A DNA stretch of 35,695 nt, taken from Desulfovibrionaceae bacterium (GTDB lineage Bacteria > Desulfobacterota > Desulfovibrionia > Desulfovibrionales > Desulfovibrionaceae). Of the stretch, positions 16,164 through 24,744 are shown piece after piece; position 1 is the first letter of the stretch; the number at the start of each line of letters is the position of its first letter. The DNA is taken from NCBI GenBank assembly GCA_022510785.1, contig JAFLSV010000021.1:1-35695 (forward strand), given 5' to 3'. Below the pieces are notes generated by a model. The model saw only the letters and a list, made by a program, of their open reading frames with translations, did not search any database and was not told where the DNA came from. Made by a program: the position numbers and the translations under genes.

Positions 16164-18864
16164 AGCCCATTATTTTCTGCGGCGCGTCTTTTTCGCCCTG
16201 CTTCTTCCGGCGCTGAGCCTGTGGCTGGGGGCTGTGTCGGTGGCTCCGGCCGCTCCTGGCGCGCAAACCCGCAATGTCACGCTGCTGGTTCTGCCCTTCG
16301 GCGTCAACGCGCCTGCGGATGTGGCCCGGCGCATGGAAGCCGACCTGCCCGCCCTGCTCGGGCAAAGGTTTTCGGCCGCGGGCTTCCGCGTGCTGTCCAG
16401 CGCCGAAACCCGGCGCGCGGCCGGGCAGAAACCCATCCGCGATGCCGCCGGCGCGCGTTCTTCAGCCAAAAGCGCGCGGGCCGACTACGCCGTCTTTGGC
16501 TCCTTCAGTCAGGTGGGCGACAGCATCAGCCTGGATATGCGCCTGGTGGACGCATCCTCGTCCGCCGTGCGCCCCTATTACGTCGAAAAATCATCACTGC
16601 TCGAATTGCCCGCCGCTCTGGACGAGCTGGCCGCTCAGGCCTTTGCGGGCGCGACCAGCAAGGATTCCCTGGCCGATATTCAGGTTCGGGGACTGCGCGT
16701 GCTGGATCCGGATCGGGTGCTGACGCGGCTCAATACCCGCAAGGGCGATGCCGTCAATGTGGACGCTGTGGATGACGATGTGCGCCGCGTCTGGGATATG
16801 GGCTATTTCAGCGACGTGTCCGCCGATATTGAGGAAAGCGGGCAGGGCAGGATACTGGTCTTTACCGTGGTGGAAAAGCCCCGCATTGACGAGGTGCGGG
16901 TGGAAGGCTCCGACGCGGTGAAAATAGGCGACATTACCGAGGCCATGAGCTCGCGCACCGGCACGGTGCTCAACGAAAGGCTGCTGGCCGATGATCTTCA
17001 GAAAATTACCGATCTGTACCGCAAAAAGGGCTATTATCTGGCCGAGCTGTCCTATGACGTTCTGACCCGGCCCGACGGCGCGTCGGCAAGCCTGATCCTC
17101 AAGGTCAACGAAGGCAACAAGCTCTATATCAAGGCCGTGGATGTCGAGGGCCTTCAGCAGGTGCGCCGCAAGGATCTGGATGGAGCCCTGGCCCTCAGGA
17201 AGCGCTCCTTGCTGTCGTGGCTTACCGGCACGGGGGTGCTCAAGGAAGATCTGCTGGATCGCGATGCCCAGGCCATTCAGGGCTATCTGGTCAACCAGGG
17301 CTACATTGACGCCAAGGTGTCCGCGCCGGAGGTGCAGTACGACGAGGACGGCATCCGCATCATTTTCCGCGTCCGCGAGGGAAGCCGCTATAGCCTGGGG
17401 CACATCGGCTTCCGGGGCGATCTCATCGACACCGAGGAGCGGCTGTTTGAGCTCATCCAGCTCGATGACCAGAAGGAAAAAAATACCTTCTTCTCGCTGC
17501 AAATCATGCAGGAAGACGTCAAGCGCCTTACGGATCTGTACGCCGATTACGGCTACGCCTTTGCCGACGTGTCGGTGGATACCGATCCTCACCCCGAGGA
17601 AGCCGTGGTGGACGTCTATTATCAGCTTATCCCCAGGGAAAAGGTGTATGTGCGCCGGGTGGAGCTGGAAGGCAACACCAAAACGCGCGACAACGTGATC
17701 CTGCGCGAATTGCGCCTGGCCGACGGGCAGCAGTTCAGCGGCGAAAAGCTGCGCCGTTCCACCGAACGCCTGGACAAGCTGCGTTATTTTGACGAAGTGA
17801 ACCCGCAGCTGGTGCCCACCGGCGTGCCCGGCGAGGTGGATCTGAAAGTGGGGGTCAAAGAGGGCAATACCGGGATGCTCAGCCTGGGCTTTGGCTATTC
17901 CACCTATGACAAGTTCGGGGTGTCGGCGGGCATCCGGGAATCGAACCTGTTCGGACGGGGCTATCAGCTCGGCCTGATGGGCTATTTTTCCGGACGCGAA
18001 AATTCGCTGGATCTGTCCTTCATCAATCCACGGCTGTATAACACCGATCTCGGCATGGGCATCAGCCTGTACGCCATTGATGAGGAATGGACGAACTTTG
18101 ACAAGCGCACCGTGGGTTCGCAGATTCGCTTCAGCTACCCGCTTGGCGAATACAGCTATGTGAACTGGGGATACCGGCTGGATTTCTATCGCTTGAGCAA
18201 TATGACGCGCTGGGCCGCGCCGTCCATCCGCGACTACGAGGGCGACAACTGGGCCAGCGTGCTCAGCATGGGGGTCAGCCGCGACACCACCAACAGCGGC
18301 ACCAATCCCACGCGCGGCACCAAGGCCAGCCTCTATGTGTACTATGGCGGCGGTGGCCTTGGCGGCAGCGACAACTTTGTCAAGCCCATTGCGGAGTGGG
18401 GCTTCTTCCACGGCCTTACCGAAACCCACGTTCTCCACGCCCGCGCCACGGTGGGGGCGGTGTACCGCAACACCCATAAAATCGTGCCGGCCTTCGAGCG
18501 CTTTTACCTGGGCGGCATGAACAGCGTGCGCGGGTATTCGCTGGAAGACATGTCCCCCCGTGACCCGAAAACCGGCGAGCACATCGGGTCAGACCGCATG
18601 GGCTACACCAATTTTGAATACATCTGGGTCTTCAAGCCCGAAGCGGGCCTGGCGCTGGTGCCCTTCTTCGACATCGGCGTGAGCACCGATTCCAAGTATC
18701 AGGATTTCTTTGACAAGGTGTATTATTCAGCGGGGCTGGAAGTGCGCTGGCGTTCACCCATGGGTGATCTGCGCTTTGCCTATGGCTTCCCCCTGACCGA
18801 GAATGTGGATGGCAGGAAGCGCAGCAGCGGGCGCTTCGAGTTTTCCATGGGCCAGGCGTTCTAG
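16144..18864 (+). CDS. bamA: outer-membrane protein assembly factor BamA with extra N-terminal domain
   Basis: A 906-residue Omp85 protein, about 95 longer than E. coli BamA. After a signal peptide (about 1-38) comes an additional domain (about 42-165; [40 protein letters not shown] and LVDASSS) resembling the N-terminal fold of TolB or CsgG/FlgO-like proteins. POTRA repeats then begin near 176 ([20 protein letters not shown]) and continue to about 565. The C-terminal 16-strand barrel includes the loop-6 motif VRGY near 794 and ends in a Phe-terminated beta signal (FSMGQAF). It inserts beta-barrel proteins into the outer membrane. Co-operonic with lolC-lolD, so lipoprotein and barrel-protein export may be expressed together. 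The start lies inside the end of lolD. Confidence 0.95.
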   Translation: MNRVLSEAHYFLRRVFFALLLPALSLWLGAVSVAPAAPGAQTRNVTLLVLPFGVNAPADVARRMEADLPALLGQRFSAAGFRVLSSAETRRAAGQKPIRDAAGARSSAKSARADYAVFGSFSQVGDSISLDMRLVDASSSAVRPYYVEKSSLLELPAALDELAAQAFAGATSKDSLADIQVRGLRVLDPDRVLTRLNTRKGDAVNVDAVDDDVRRVWDMGYFSDVSADIEESGQGRILVFTVVEKPRIDEVRVEGSDAVKIGDITEAMSSRTGTVLNERLLADDLQKITDLYRKKGYYLAELSYDVLTRPDGASASLILKVNEGNKLYIKAVDVEGLQQVRRKDLDGALALRKRSLLSWLTGTGVLKEDLLDRDAQAIQGYLVNQGYIDAKVSAPEVQYDEDGIRIIFRVREGSRYSLGHIGFRGDLIDTEERLFELIQLDDQKEKNTFFSLQIMQEDVKRLTDLYADYGYAFADVSVDTDPHPEEAVVDVYYQLIPREKVYVRRVELEGNTKTRDNVILRELRLADGQQFSGEKLRRSTERLDKLRYFDEVNPQLVPTGVPGEVDLKVGVKEGNTGMLSLGFGYSTYDKFGVSAGIRESNLFGRGYQLGLMGYFSGRENSLDLSFINPRLYNTDLGMGISLYAIDEEWTNFDKRTVGSQIRFSYPLGEYSYVNWGYRLDFYRLSNMTRWAAPSIRDYEGDNWASVLSMGVSRDTTNSGTNPTRGTKASLYVYYGGGGLGGSDNFVKPIAEWGFFHGLTETHVLHARATVGAVYRNTHKIVPAFERFYLGGMNSVRGYSLEDMSPRDPKTGEHIGSDRMGYTNFEYIWVFKPEAGLALVPFFDIGVSTDSKYQDFFDKVYYSAGLEVRWRSPMGDLRFAYGFPLTENVDGRKRSSGRFEFSMGQAF

Positions 18865-18967
18865 GGGGGAGGGGCGGCCACGGGAACGATCGGTCAGGCC
18901 GCTTTTTCCAGGCCGCGTCCGGGCCTGTCGCCGGCCGGCGCGTCAAAGCCCGGAAGGCCGCAATGCG

Positions 18968-19435
18968 TCAGGCTTTGTCTTCCACCCTGAAGCGCACCCG
19001 CAGCACCCCGCCGTCGCCGCTGGCCTCCCATTGGTGTGATACCCAGACAAAGCGGCCGCATTCGGCGGTATTGCTCACATGCTCGCCAATGCAGGGGCAG
19101 GCGTCGGCCGGATCGGCCGGGTCGCCCACATACACGATGCGCAGGGTGTCGCCCGCGCTGTCCGGCAGGCGGGAGAGATTGAAACGCCGCGCCGCTTCGG
19201 CGCGGGGCATGGGCAGGGCCGTCACGTCCAGATGCCGGGCCAGCACGGCGTTGACTTCGGCCTCCACGGCGCGGACTTCCTCCTCGCCGAGGTCGCGCGG
19301 AAAGTGGAAATCCACCTTGGACTTTTTGGGGTTGATATGGGTGGAAAAGCAGCGGGGGCAGCCGTAACGGCGCATCATGACGCCGTTGAGCACATGCTCG
19401 GCGCTGTGCATGCGGGGATCGTAGTCTTTGGACAT
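18968..19435 (-). CDS. stand-alone alanyl-tRNA editing-domain protein (AlaX type)
   Basis: A 155-residue free-standing editing domain related to the second additional domain of alanyl- and threonyl-tRNA synthetases. The zinc site is visible as H10-x3-H14 (MHSAEHVL) and C115-x3-H119 (CPCIGEHV). AlaX proteins deacylate tRNA mischarged with serine or glycine. The length fits the short (AlaX-S) class, lacking the N-terminal Gly-rich domain. An extra Cys pair (C26 and C29, GCPRC) lies near the N-terminus. GAGGAA precedes the ATG. It converges with bamA, leaving 103 bases in which I see no clear terminator. Confidence 0.85.
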   Translation of the reverse strand: MSKDYDPRMHSAEHVLNGVMMRRYGCPRCFSTHINPKKSKVDFHFPRDLGEEEVRAVEAEVNAVLARHLDVTALPMPRAEAARRFNLSRLPDSAGDTLRIVYVGDPADPADACPCIGEHVSNTAECGRFVWVSHQWEASGDGGVLRVRFRVEDKA

Positions 19436-19776
19436 GGCGCTTCCTCAGGAAGACTGTGCGGCGGCTGATGGCGCGGGCTGACGGTGAAAAAGGGCCGCGG
19501 TGCCCGGATCGCGGCCTGCCAGCATAGCCCGTCCGTTCGGTCTGCGCAAGAGCGCCTTGCCCTGCCGCTTTTTTCGCGTCATGCGTTCCCCCGCGCGGAA
19601 ATTTTGTCTTTGGCTGAAAGAGCCAAAGATTTTTTCAGAAGCCCCGGAGGCGCACGGTTCCCGCTCTTGGCAGCGCTGCCGTGGCGGAGTAGGTTAACCC
19701 CACGCGGGAAGGATTCATGTGCCTCGCGCCATGATTGTCCCAACCGGAGCAGAGAATCCCACACGCGGGAGGCCCC
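19436..19776. other. divergent intergenic region with an orphan hairpin
   Basis: No protein gene is supported. It lies between divergently transcribed alaX-type and PHP genes, yet contains a terminator-like hairpin on the plus strand (19608-19635). A small plus-strand transcript or an attenuated leader of the PHP gene are possible readings. Confidence 0.4.
19608..19635 (+). terminator. orphan Rho-independent terminator-like hairpin
   Basis: CTTTGGCT (19608-19615), a GAAAG loop and AGCCAAAG (19621-19628) form a perfect 8-pair stem followed directly by ATTTTTTC. No plus-strand gene ends upstream of it. It could end a small RNA or attenuate transcription about 140 bases before the PHP gene. Confidence 0.6.
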
Positions 19777-20589
19777 ATGATTCAGGCGGATCTGCACAAT
19801 CACACCTGGTATTCCCACGGCGCGGCCACCACGGCCGACATGTACGCGGCGGCGCAAAAAACGGATCTGGAGCTATTCGGTTTTTCCGAACATTCTCCGC
19901 TGCCGCCGGGCTACGCCTGCGGCCTGTACCGGCATGGCGATCTCAGCGGCGTTTTTCCCGAGTATGCGCGGGAGGTCATGGCGCTGCGGCGCACGGCCGT
20001 CCGGCCCCGGGTTCTGTTCGGCATGGAACTGGACTGGATTCCCGCCCGGCGGGATTTCATGGAAAAGCTGGTGTCCGCGTATCCCTTTGACTATATTATC
20101 GGCGCCATCCACTATCTGGGAACCTTCAGCATCGGCTCCGGCAATTGGAGTGACGGCGAGGCCGCCTGCTTTGCCCGCTACGATGCGTATTATGACGAAA
20201 TGGCCCGCATGGCCGCGTCCGGGATGGTGGACGTGGTGGCTCACCCCGATTTTATCAAGCTGCACTCCTTCGAGTGCTTCCACCGCTGGCTCACAAAGCC
20301 GGAAAGCCTGCGCCGGGTGCGGCGCGCCCTTGAGGCCATGGCCAAAGCTGGCACGGCCATGGAAATATCCTCCGCCGGGCTGCGGCGGCCCTGGCATGAG
20401 GCCCACCCCGCGCCCGCCATTCTTCCCCTGGCCGCCGCGGCGGGCGTTCGTATCAGCTTTGGTTCAGACTCTCACGGCACGGACAGCATCGCCGGCGACT
20501 TTGCCAGTCTGGCTGAAGCGGCCCGCGCCCACGGTTTTCACGAATATCTGATTTTCGAGCAGCGCCGCCCCCGCGCCCTGCCCCTGTAA
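19777..20589 (+). CDS. PHP-family histidinol-phosphatase
   Basis: A 270-residue PHP-domain phosphatase of the HisK/HisJ type, which removes phosphate from histidinol phosphate in histidine synthesis. The metal-binding motifs are in order: DLHNHTWYSHG (residues 5-15), FSEHSPLP, GMELDWIP, YIIGAIHYLG, VDVVAHPDFIK, MEISSAGLRRP and ISFGSDSHG. The ATG at 19777 has GGGAGG six bases upstream; a start 42 bases earlier has none. Other histidine genes are absent nearby, so the specific substrate is by family only. It converges on the hydrogenase operon. Confidence 0.88.
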   Translation: MIQADLHNHTWYSHGAATTADMYAAAQKTDLELFGFSEHSPLPPGYACGLYRHGDLSGVFPEYAREVMALRRTAVRPRVLFGMELDWIPARRDFMEKLVSAYPFDYIIGAIHYLGTFSIGSGNWSDGEAACFARYDAYYDEMARMAASGMVDVVAHPDFIKLHSFECFHRWLTKPESLRRVRRALEAMAKAGTAMEISSAGLRRPWHEAHPAPAILPLAAAAGVRISFGSDSHGTDSIAGDFASLAEAARAHGFHEYLIFEQRRPRALPL

Positions 20590-20665
20590 GGCCGGCCATT
20601 CCGGCGCTTCCGGGAAAAGTCCGGCGTGCCGCGGGCGGCCGGGGTCTTTCCGTGTTCGCGGGGTG

Positions 20666-22159
20666 TCAAAGCCCGGCTCCGGCGCCGGATCTGTTTTCAG
20701 CGTGCAGCACGTGCACGGCGCAGCCCAGTCACGGGTCAAAGGCGCGGATCAGGCGGCCCACATTAACCGGACTTTCGCTGTCGGGCACGGTCACGCCGAT
20801 GAGGGCCTGTTCCACGGGGCCGCGCTGGCCCATGTCGTCGCGGGGACTGCAATTCCACAGGGTGGCGGGCAGAATCTGATACTGGCTGATTGCCCCATCC
20901 CGGATGCTGAGGGCGTGCAGGAGCGAGCCGCGCGGGGCCTCGGTGCAGGCGAAGCCTTCGGCACTGGAGGGCAGCCTGGGGGATGTCCATGTCTCGCCGC
21001 CGGGCTCCAGTTCGTCCAGCCACCGCTGGATGGCCTTGACCACGACAAAGGCTTCCTCGGCCCGGGCCAGGTGGCGCCCCATGATGGAGAACACAAAGCG
21101 CTCGCCCAGGTCGCGAATGCCCGCGGCCTCCATGCCGAAGTATTTCCGCGCAAGCCTTGCGCCCACCGGGGAAAGTTCGGCGTGGCTGATCCACATCCGG
21201 GCGTGGGGGCCCACTTCCATGGGATGGCCGTCGTAGCGGGGGGCTTTGGAAAAACTGTAGGCGCCGGCCTTGTTCATGTCCACCGCGCCGCCGCCCTGGC
21301 TGAGCAGGCGGCCGCCGGCCCCGTCCGCAAACCAGGAGTATCTGACGTATTCCGCCACCTTCAAGGGATCAAAGGGATAATCCTGGCCCTGGCAGTACAC
21401 GCCGGGCCTGAAGAGAAAGTTCTGTCCCCCGTCGTCCTGGGGAAATCCCCCCATGCACAGGGCCGCGGCGTATCCGGAACCCATGCCGCACAAATCCCTG
21501 TACCGCGAGGCAGCCAGGTAAACCATGGGCAGGTATTTGTCTTCCACAAAGGCGCGCACGCCCTCACAGCGGGCGCGGAAGCCGGCAATCTGGGCTTTGG
21601 TGGGCCTGGCCGCCGCGCCGCCGGCCAGAATGCCCTGCACATGGGGCATGCGGCCGCCGAACAGGGCCGCCATTTCATGGCAGGTGCGCCGAACCTCAAG
21701 CGCCTCCAGATATTCGTCCATCCCCAGCGCGTTGAGCCTGGCGTCAAAACGCAGATCGGGCCTGGCGTAACGGGGCCTGAAGGGGGCGCTGTCCGGCCCC
21801 TCAATGAAGTCCTGCCCTGCCAGATGATAAAAGCTGAGAATATGGGACTGCAGGAAATTGGCTCCCTGCATGAGGTTGCGCGCAAGGCGGCCGTTGCGGG
21901 GCGGCAGGGTGCCGGCGGCCTTTTCCAGCGCCATGCTGGAGGCCAGCGCGTGCGATACCGGGCACACGCCGCAGATGCGCTGGGTAATCTGCACGGCGTC
22001 GCGAGGGTCGCGTCCTTTCAGGATGCTTTCAAAGCCACGGTACATGCCGCCGGTGAGGCGGGCATCCACCACGCGGCCGTCTTCCACCATGACGGAGGCC
22101 TTGAGGTGGCCCTCGATGCGGCTGATCGGATCAATGGCTATGGTCATCGGCTGAGACAT
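20666..22159 (-). CDS. hysA: [NiFeSe] hydrogenase large subunit, with in-frame TGA read as selenocysteine
   Basis: Catalytic subunit of a periplasmic hydrogen-oxidising/producing enzyme, 497 residues with the TGA decoded. The N-terminal nickel motif is RICGVC (C63, C66). The C-terminal motif is reached at TGA 20731-20729: the frame reads RAFDP, TGA, LGCAVH, then VLHAENRSGAGAGL and a stop at 20668-20666. The TGA falls exactly on the nickel-ligand Cys/Sec position (residue 477; C480 is the partner), and the residues after it match the HysA C-terminus of D. vulgaris as I remember it. The maturation protease should cut after H483, removing 14 residues. The ATG at 22159 follows GGAG and lies 16 bases after hysB; an in-frame start at 22225 would overlap hysB and has no such site. 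Ending the gene at the TGA would wrongly truncate it. Confidence 0.94.
20701..20717 (-). promoter_or_regulatory. candidate SECIS stem-loop of hysA
   Basis: Starting 11 bases after the TGA on the coding strand, CGTGCA (20717-20712) pairs with TGCACG (20706-20701) around a CGTGC loop that contains GU. Bacterial SECIS elements are short hairpins at this distance with GU near the loop, read by SelB. Structure judged by eye only. Confidence 0.5.
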
Positions 22160-22175
22160 AGGGTGCTCCATTCCA

Positions 22176-23129
22176 TCAGCGTTCATAAAAAGGGGACTGT
22201 CCGTCCGGAAAATCGGGCTGGACACAGCCCGTGCACAGCGCGTTTTCCACGCACCAGTTCACCGCGCCGTTCCAGCGCCGCGCGGGGGAATCGCACATGG
22301 CGCCCGGCCCCTTGCAGCCCAGGTCATAGCGGCAGCCGCTCTTGTCGGTGATGACGCCGGCCATGCGGCCTTCGTCGAATAAATACAGATAGGGGCAGTT
22401 TTGGTGAGTATTGGCGCCGTAAAAGAGGGTGGGTCGACCCTCGGCGTCGAGCAGGCGCATGACTTCGGCCACACCTTCGGCCGGGCCATGGCGCCCGACG
22501 GCGTCCAGCGCCACCAGCAGAGTGCCCGTCATCCAGTCCGGATGGGGCGGGCAGCCGGGAATATTGACCACGGGCGTCTGAATTTCCGCGGAGTGCAGGA
22601 AGGCCCGCATCCCCATGGCTCCGGTCACGGAACCGCGCGCGGCGGAAACCCCGCCGTAGGCGGCGCAGCTGCCCATGGCCAGCACGGCGGCGGCCTGGGG
22701 GGCCATATCGCGCAGCACGCCTTCCAGGGTCAGTTCCCGGTGCCGATCCTCGCCGATGACGCAGAAACGGCCATTTTCCCGCACGGGCACCGCGCCTTCC
22801 ACCACCAGGAAAAACCGGCCGCGCTGTTCCCCGGCCAGCCTGTGCATAAGGCTGATGGCGGGTTCGCCCTCACCGGCCATGAGGGTGGGGTGAAAGTCAA
22901 GGCTGATAATCCGGAGCAGCAGCTCGGCAATGGCCGGATGGGCGCTGTTGAGCAGTGATACGGAACAGCCGGTGCACCCCTGCCCCTGCAGCCAGAAAAC
23001 GTGGGGGCGTTCACCCGTCAGGGTTTCCGCCAGGGTCTGCCGGACGGCGGGGTGAAAGATGCGGGAAATCCCGTATCCGGCCACCGTGCCCGAGCAAAGC
23101 CGGACAAAATCGCGCCTGGAGAGGGTCAT
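22176..23129 (-). CDS. hysB: [NiFeSe] hydrogenase small subunit
   Basis: A 317-residue iron-sulfur subunit that passes electrons between the nickel site and periplasmic cytochromes. A Tat signal (SRRDFVRLC, residues 4-12) sends the folded heterodimer to the periplasm. Proximal 4Fe-4S ligands are C52 and C55 (GCTGC), C155 (GSCAAYGG) and C193 (IPGCPPHP). Distal ligands are H242, C245, C266 and C272. Medial ligands are C279, C293, C299 and C302. C293 (in NWCVENALC) stands where ordinary [NiFe] enzymes have Pro and a 3Fe-4S cluster, so a third 4Fe-4S cluster is expected, as in [NiFeSe] enzymes. It is the first gene of the hysB-hysA pair. No maturation genes are nearby. Confidence 0.94.
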   Translation of the reverse strand: MTLSRRDFVRLCSGTVAGYGISRIFHPAVRQTLAETLTGERPHVFWLQGQGCTGCSVSLLNSAHPAIAELLLRIISLDFHPTLMAGEGEPAISLMHRLAGEQRGRFFLVVEGAVPVRENGRFCVIGEDRHRELTLEGVLRDMAPQAAAVLAMGSCAAYGGVSAARGSVTGAMGMRAFLHSAEIQTPVVNIPGCPPHPDWMTGTLLVALDAVGRHGPAEGVAEVMRLLDAEGRPTLFYGANTHQNCPYLYLFDEGRMAGVITDKSGCRYDLGCKGPGAMCDSPARRWNGAVNWCVENALCTGCVQPDFPDGQSPFYER

Positions 23130-23198
23130 GGCGCCTCCCTGGAAAAAAGGGACGGTTCGCCCGGACGCCGGCGCCCGGGCATTCCGCCGTTTCCGCCA

Positions 23199-23228
23199 GC
23201 ATTACCCGGCCGGAAAAATTTTTGTCAA
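23199..23228 (-). promoter_or_regulatory. candidate promoter of hysB-hysA
   Basis: On the minus strand TTGACA (23228-23223) is followed after 18 bases by TAATGC (23204-23199), about 70 bases before the hysB ATG. Confidence 0.5.
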
Positions 23229-23282
23229 CCGCATGAGAGCGCGGCGCAAAGTCCGGACGGGGCGGCGCATGGGCCGCGCGTG

Positions 23283-23312
23283 TTGACAGACGGGTATGTT
23301 CTTGGCAATGCT
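23283..23312 (+). promoter_or_regulatory. candidate promoter of perR
   Basis: A consensus TTGACA (23283-23288) is followed at 17-18 bases by CAATGCT, a weak -10. It is divergent from the hysB promoter, with the two -35 boxes about 55 bases apart. I could not identify a clear PerR/Fur box. Confidence 0.4.
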
Positions 23313-23364
23313 TAGCCCGATTATTACTCAGGCGGTCGCCCGCCGCTGTCATCAGGAGTTCTCC

Positions 23365-23769
23365 ATGCCCAGGCCCCAGACCCGCATGACGCGCCAGCGT
23401 ATGATTATTCTGGAAGAGCTGCGCAAGGTGCATACTCACCCCACGGCAGAAGAACTGCATTCGAGGGTGCGGGAGCGCATGCCCCGTATCAGCCTTGGCA
23501 CCGTGTACCGCAACCTTGATCTGCTGGCCGCCTCACATCAGGTCGTCAAGCTGGAGTCCGCCGGAACCATGCGCCGTTTTGACGGCAACACCGCGCCCCA
23601 CCGCCATGTGCGCTGCGTCAGGTGCGGCCGTGTGGCCGATGTGCCCGCCGCCATGTTCCGTGACGCCGATCCCGACGTAAGCGGCGTGCATGTGGACGGC
23701 TTTGCCGTCACATCCGCCCGGGTGGAATATGACGGCCTGTGCGACCAATGCGCGGCTCCGCGCGCCTGA
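23365..23769 (+). CDS. perR: Fur-family peroxide-responsive repressor (PerR type)
   Basis: A 134-residue metalloregulator. The winged-helix part (1-70) has RMTRQRMIILEELR, HPTAEELHSRV and ISLGTVYRNLDLLAA. The dimerisation part has HRHVRCVRCGRVADV with structural zinc Cys pairs C84/C87 and C126/C129 (LCDQC). Placement directly before rubrerythrin and the rubredoxin-like gene is the arrangement known from D. vulgaris, where this regulator is called PerR; that, rather than a decisive residue, is why I favour PerR over Fur. The ATG at 23365 has AGGAG at 23354-23358; an upstream ATG at 23296 lies within the promoter. Confidence 0.85.
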   Translation: MPRPQTRMTRQRMIILEELRKVHTHPTAEELHSRVRERMPRISLGTVYRNLDLLAASHQVVKLESAGTMRRFDGNTAPHRHVRCVRCGRVADVPAAMFRDADPDVSGVHVDGFAVTSARVEYDGLCDQCAAPRA

Positions 23770-23836
23770 GCCCCAGTTCCCGTGAACCTTGTGGCTTGAC
23801 CCCGGCCCGTATGGGTCAGCCGGCTTAAACGCGAAG

Positions 23837-23864
23837 GCGCTCCGGCCTCCATAACGCGGAGCGC
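23837..23864 (+). other. hairpin in the rubrerythrin leader
   Basis: GCGCTCCG (23837-23844) and CGGAGCGC (23857-23864) form a perfect 8-pair stem with a 12-base loop, 40 bases before the rbr ATG. There is no T-run, so it is more likely an mRNA-stability or processing structure than a terminator. Confidence 0.35.
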
Positions 23865-23904
23865 GGCGCCCGCGGCCTCACCCTTTACATTCAGGAGTAT
23901 TGTC

Positions 23905-24471
23905 ATGAAATCGCTGAAAGGCACCCGCACGGAAAAGAACCTGCTCACCGCGTTCGCGGGCGAGTCTCAGGCCCGCAACCGCTATTCCTTCTTTGCCGGC
24001 CAGGCCAGAAAGGAAGGCTATGTTGAAATGGCCCAGACTTTTGAGGAAATCGCCAATCAGGAAAAGGAACACGCCAAGCGCCTGTTCAAGTTCCTCGAAG
24101 GCGGCGAGGTGGAAATTTCGGCGTCCTTCCCCGCCGGAGTCATCGCCACCACCCGCGATAATCTGCTGGCGTCCGCCGCAGGGGAAAATCATGAACACAC
24201 GCAGATGTATCCCGACTTCGCCAGGGTGGCCGAGGCGGAGGGCTTTGCCGAAATTGCCGCGGTCATGCGCAATATCGCCGTGGCCGAGGCCCATCACGAA
24301 AAGCGTTTTCTGGCCTTTGCCGATGCCATCGCCAGCGGCGCGGTGTTCAGGTCGCCGGACAAGGTGGTGTGGCGCTGCCTGAACTGCGGCTTTATTTACG
24401 AAGGGACGGAAGCCCCCGCCGCCTGCCCGGCCTGCGCGCATCCCCAGGCCTATTTTCAGCGCCTGAAGTAA
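23905..24471 (+). CDS. rbr: rubrerythrin
   Basis: A 188-residue non-haem diiron peroxidase that reduces hydrogen peroxide in anaerobes. The four-helix ferritin-like domain (1-145) carries the diiron ligands in [38 protein letters not shown] and [12 protein letters not shown]-terminal rubredoxin domain (about 152-188) has two Cys pairs, [12 protein letters not shown] and ACPACAHP, binding one iron. Length equals that of classical Desulfovibrio rubrerythrin (about 191). It follows perR by 135 bases and precedes the rubredoxin-like gene by 23. CAGGAG lies nine bases before the ATG. Confidence 0.96.
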   Translation: MKSLKGTRTEKNLLTAFAGESQARNRYSFFAGQARKEGYVEMAQTFEEIANQEKEHAKRLFKFLEGGEVEISASFPAGVIATTRDNLLASAAGENHEHTQMYPDFARVAEAEGFAEIAAVMRNIAVAEAHHEKRFLAFADAIASGAVFRSPDKVVWRCLNCGFIYEGTEAPAACPACAHPQAYFQRLK

Positions 24472-24494
24472 TCCGGCAAACACGAGAGTCCGCC

Positions 24495-24674
24495 ATGTCC
24501 GAACCCAAAGATATATGGCAGTGCCAGATGGCCAATTGCGGCTATATGTATGACCCTGACCGCGGCGACCGCAAGGGGCATATCGCCAGGGGCGTCAAGT
24601 TTGAGGATTTGCCCGACGACTGGCGCTGCCCGGTGTGCGGCGCGGGCAAAAAGGCGTTCAGGCCCCTCGGTTGA
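24495..24674 (+). CDS. rdl: rubredoxin-like protein (Cys-x4-Cys type)
   Basis: A 59-residue rubredoxin. The second iron half-site is normal (C45-x2-C48 in [13 protein letters not shown]), and the core [12 protein letters not shown] is typical. The first half-site is C10-x4-C15 ([16 protein letters not shown]) instead of the usual C-x2-C. This spacing is known for the Rdl of D. vulgaris and for the second rubredoxin of D. desulfuricans. It probably donates electrons to rubrerythrin, whose gene is 23 bases upstream. The ribosome site is weak (GAGAG), which may mean coupling to rbr. A strong terminator follows at once. Confidence 0.93.
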   Translation: MSEPKDIWQCQMANCGYMYDPDRGDRKGHIARGVKFEDLPDDWRCPVCGAGKKAFRPLG

Positions 24675-24681
24675 ACGGGCG

Positions 24682-24736
24682 CCGCGCCCCTGTCCGGCCC
24701 GGCCGGAGGGGGGCGCGGTCTGTGGTGTTTTTTTTT
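24682..24736 (+). terminator. terminator of perR-rbr-rdl
   Basis: CCGCGCCCC (24682-24690) pairs with GGGGCGCGG (24710-24718), with an inner TCCGG/CCGGA stem. A run of nine T follows at 24728-24736. It starts eight bases after the rdl stop. Confidence 0.85.
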
Positions 24737-24744
24737 GAATGGGC

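Noticed and set aside
16594..18582. A minus-strand 662-codon frame opposite bamA
   Set aside because: Shadow of bamA with no recognisable features.
20729..20731. Reading the hysA TGA as a true stop or a disabling mutation
   Set aside because: The frame continues with the expected nickel Cys, maturation His and propeptide, and the small subunit has [NiFeSe]-specific ligands; a random nonsense mutation would not land on the Sec position.
20663..22351. A plus-strand 562-codon frame opposite hysA
   Set aside because: Shadow of the hydrogenase gene, which has clear nickel motifs and a ribosome site.
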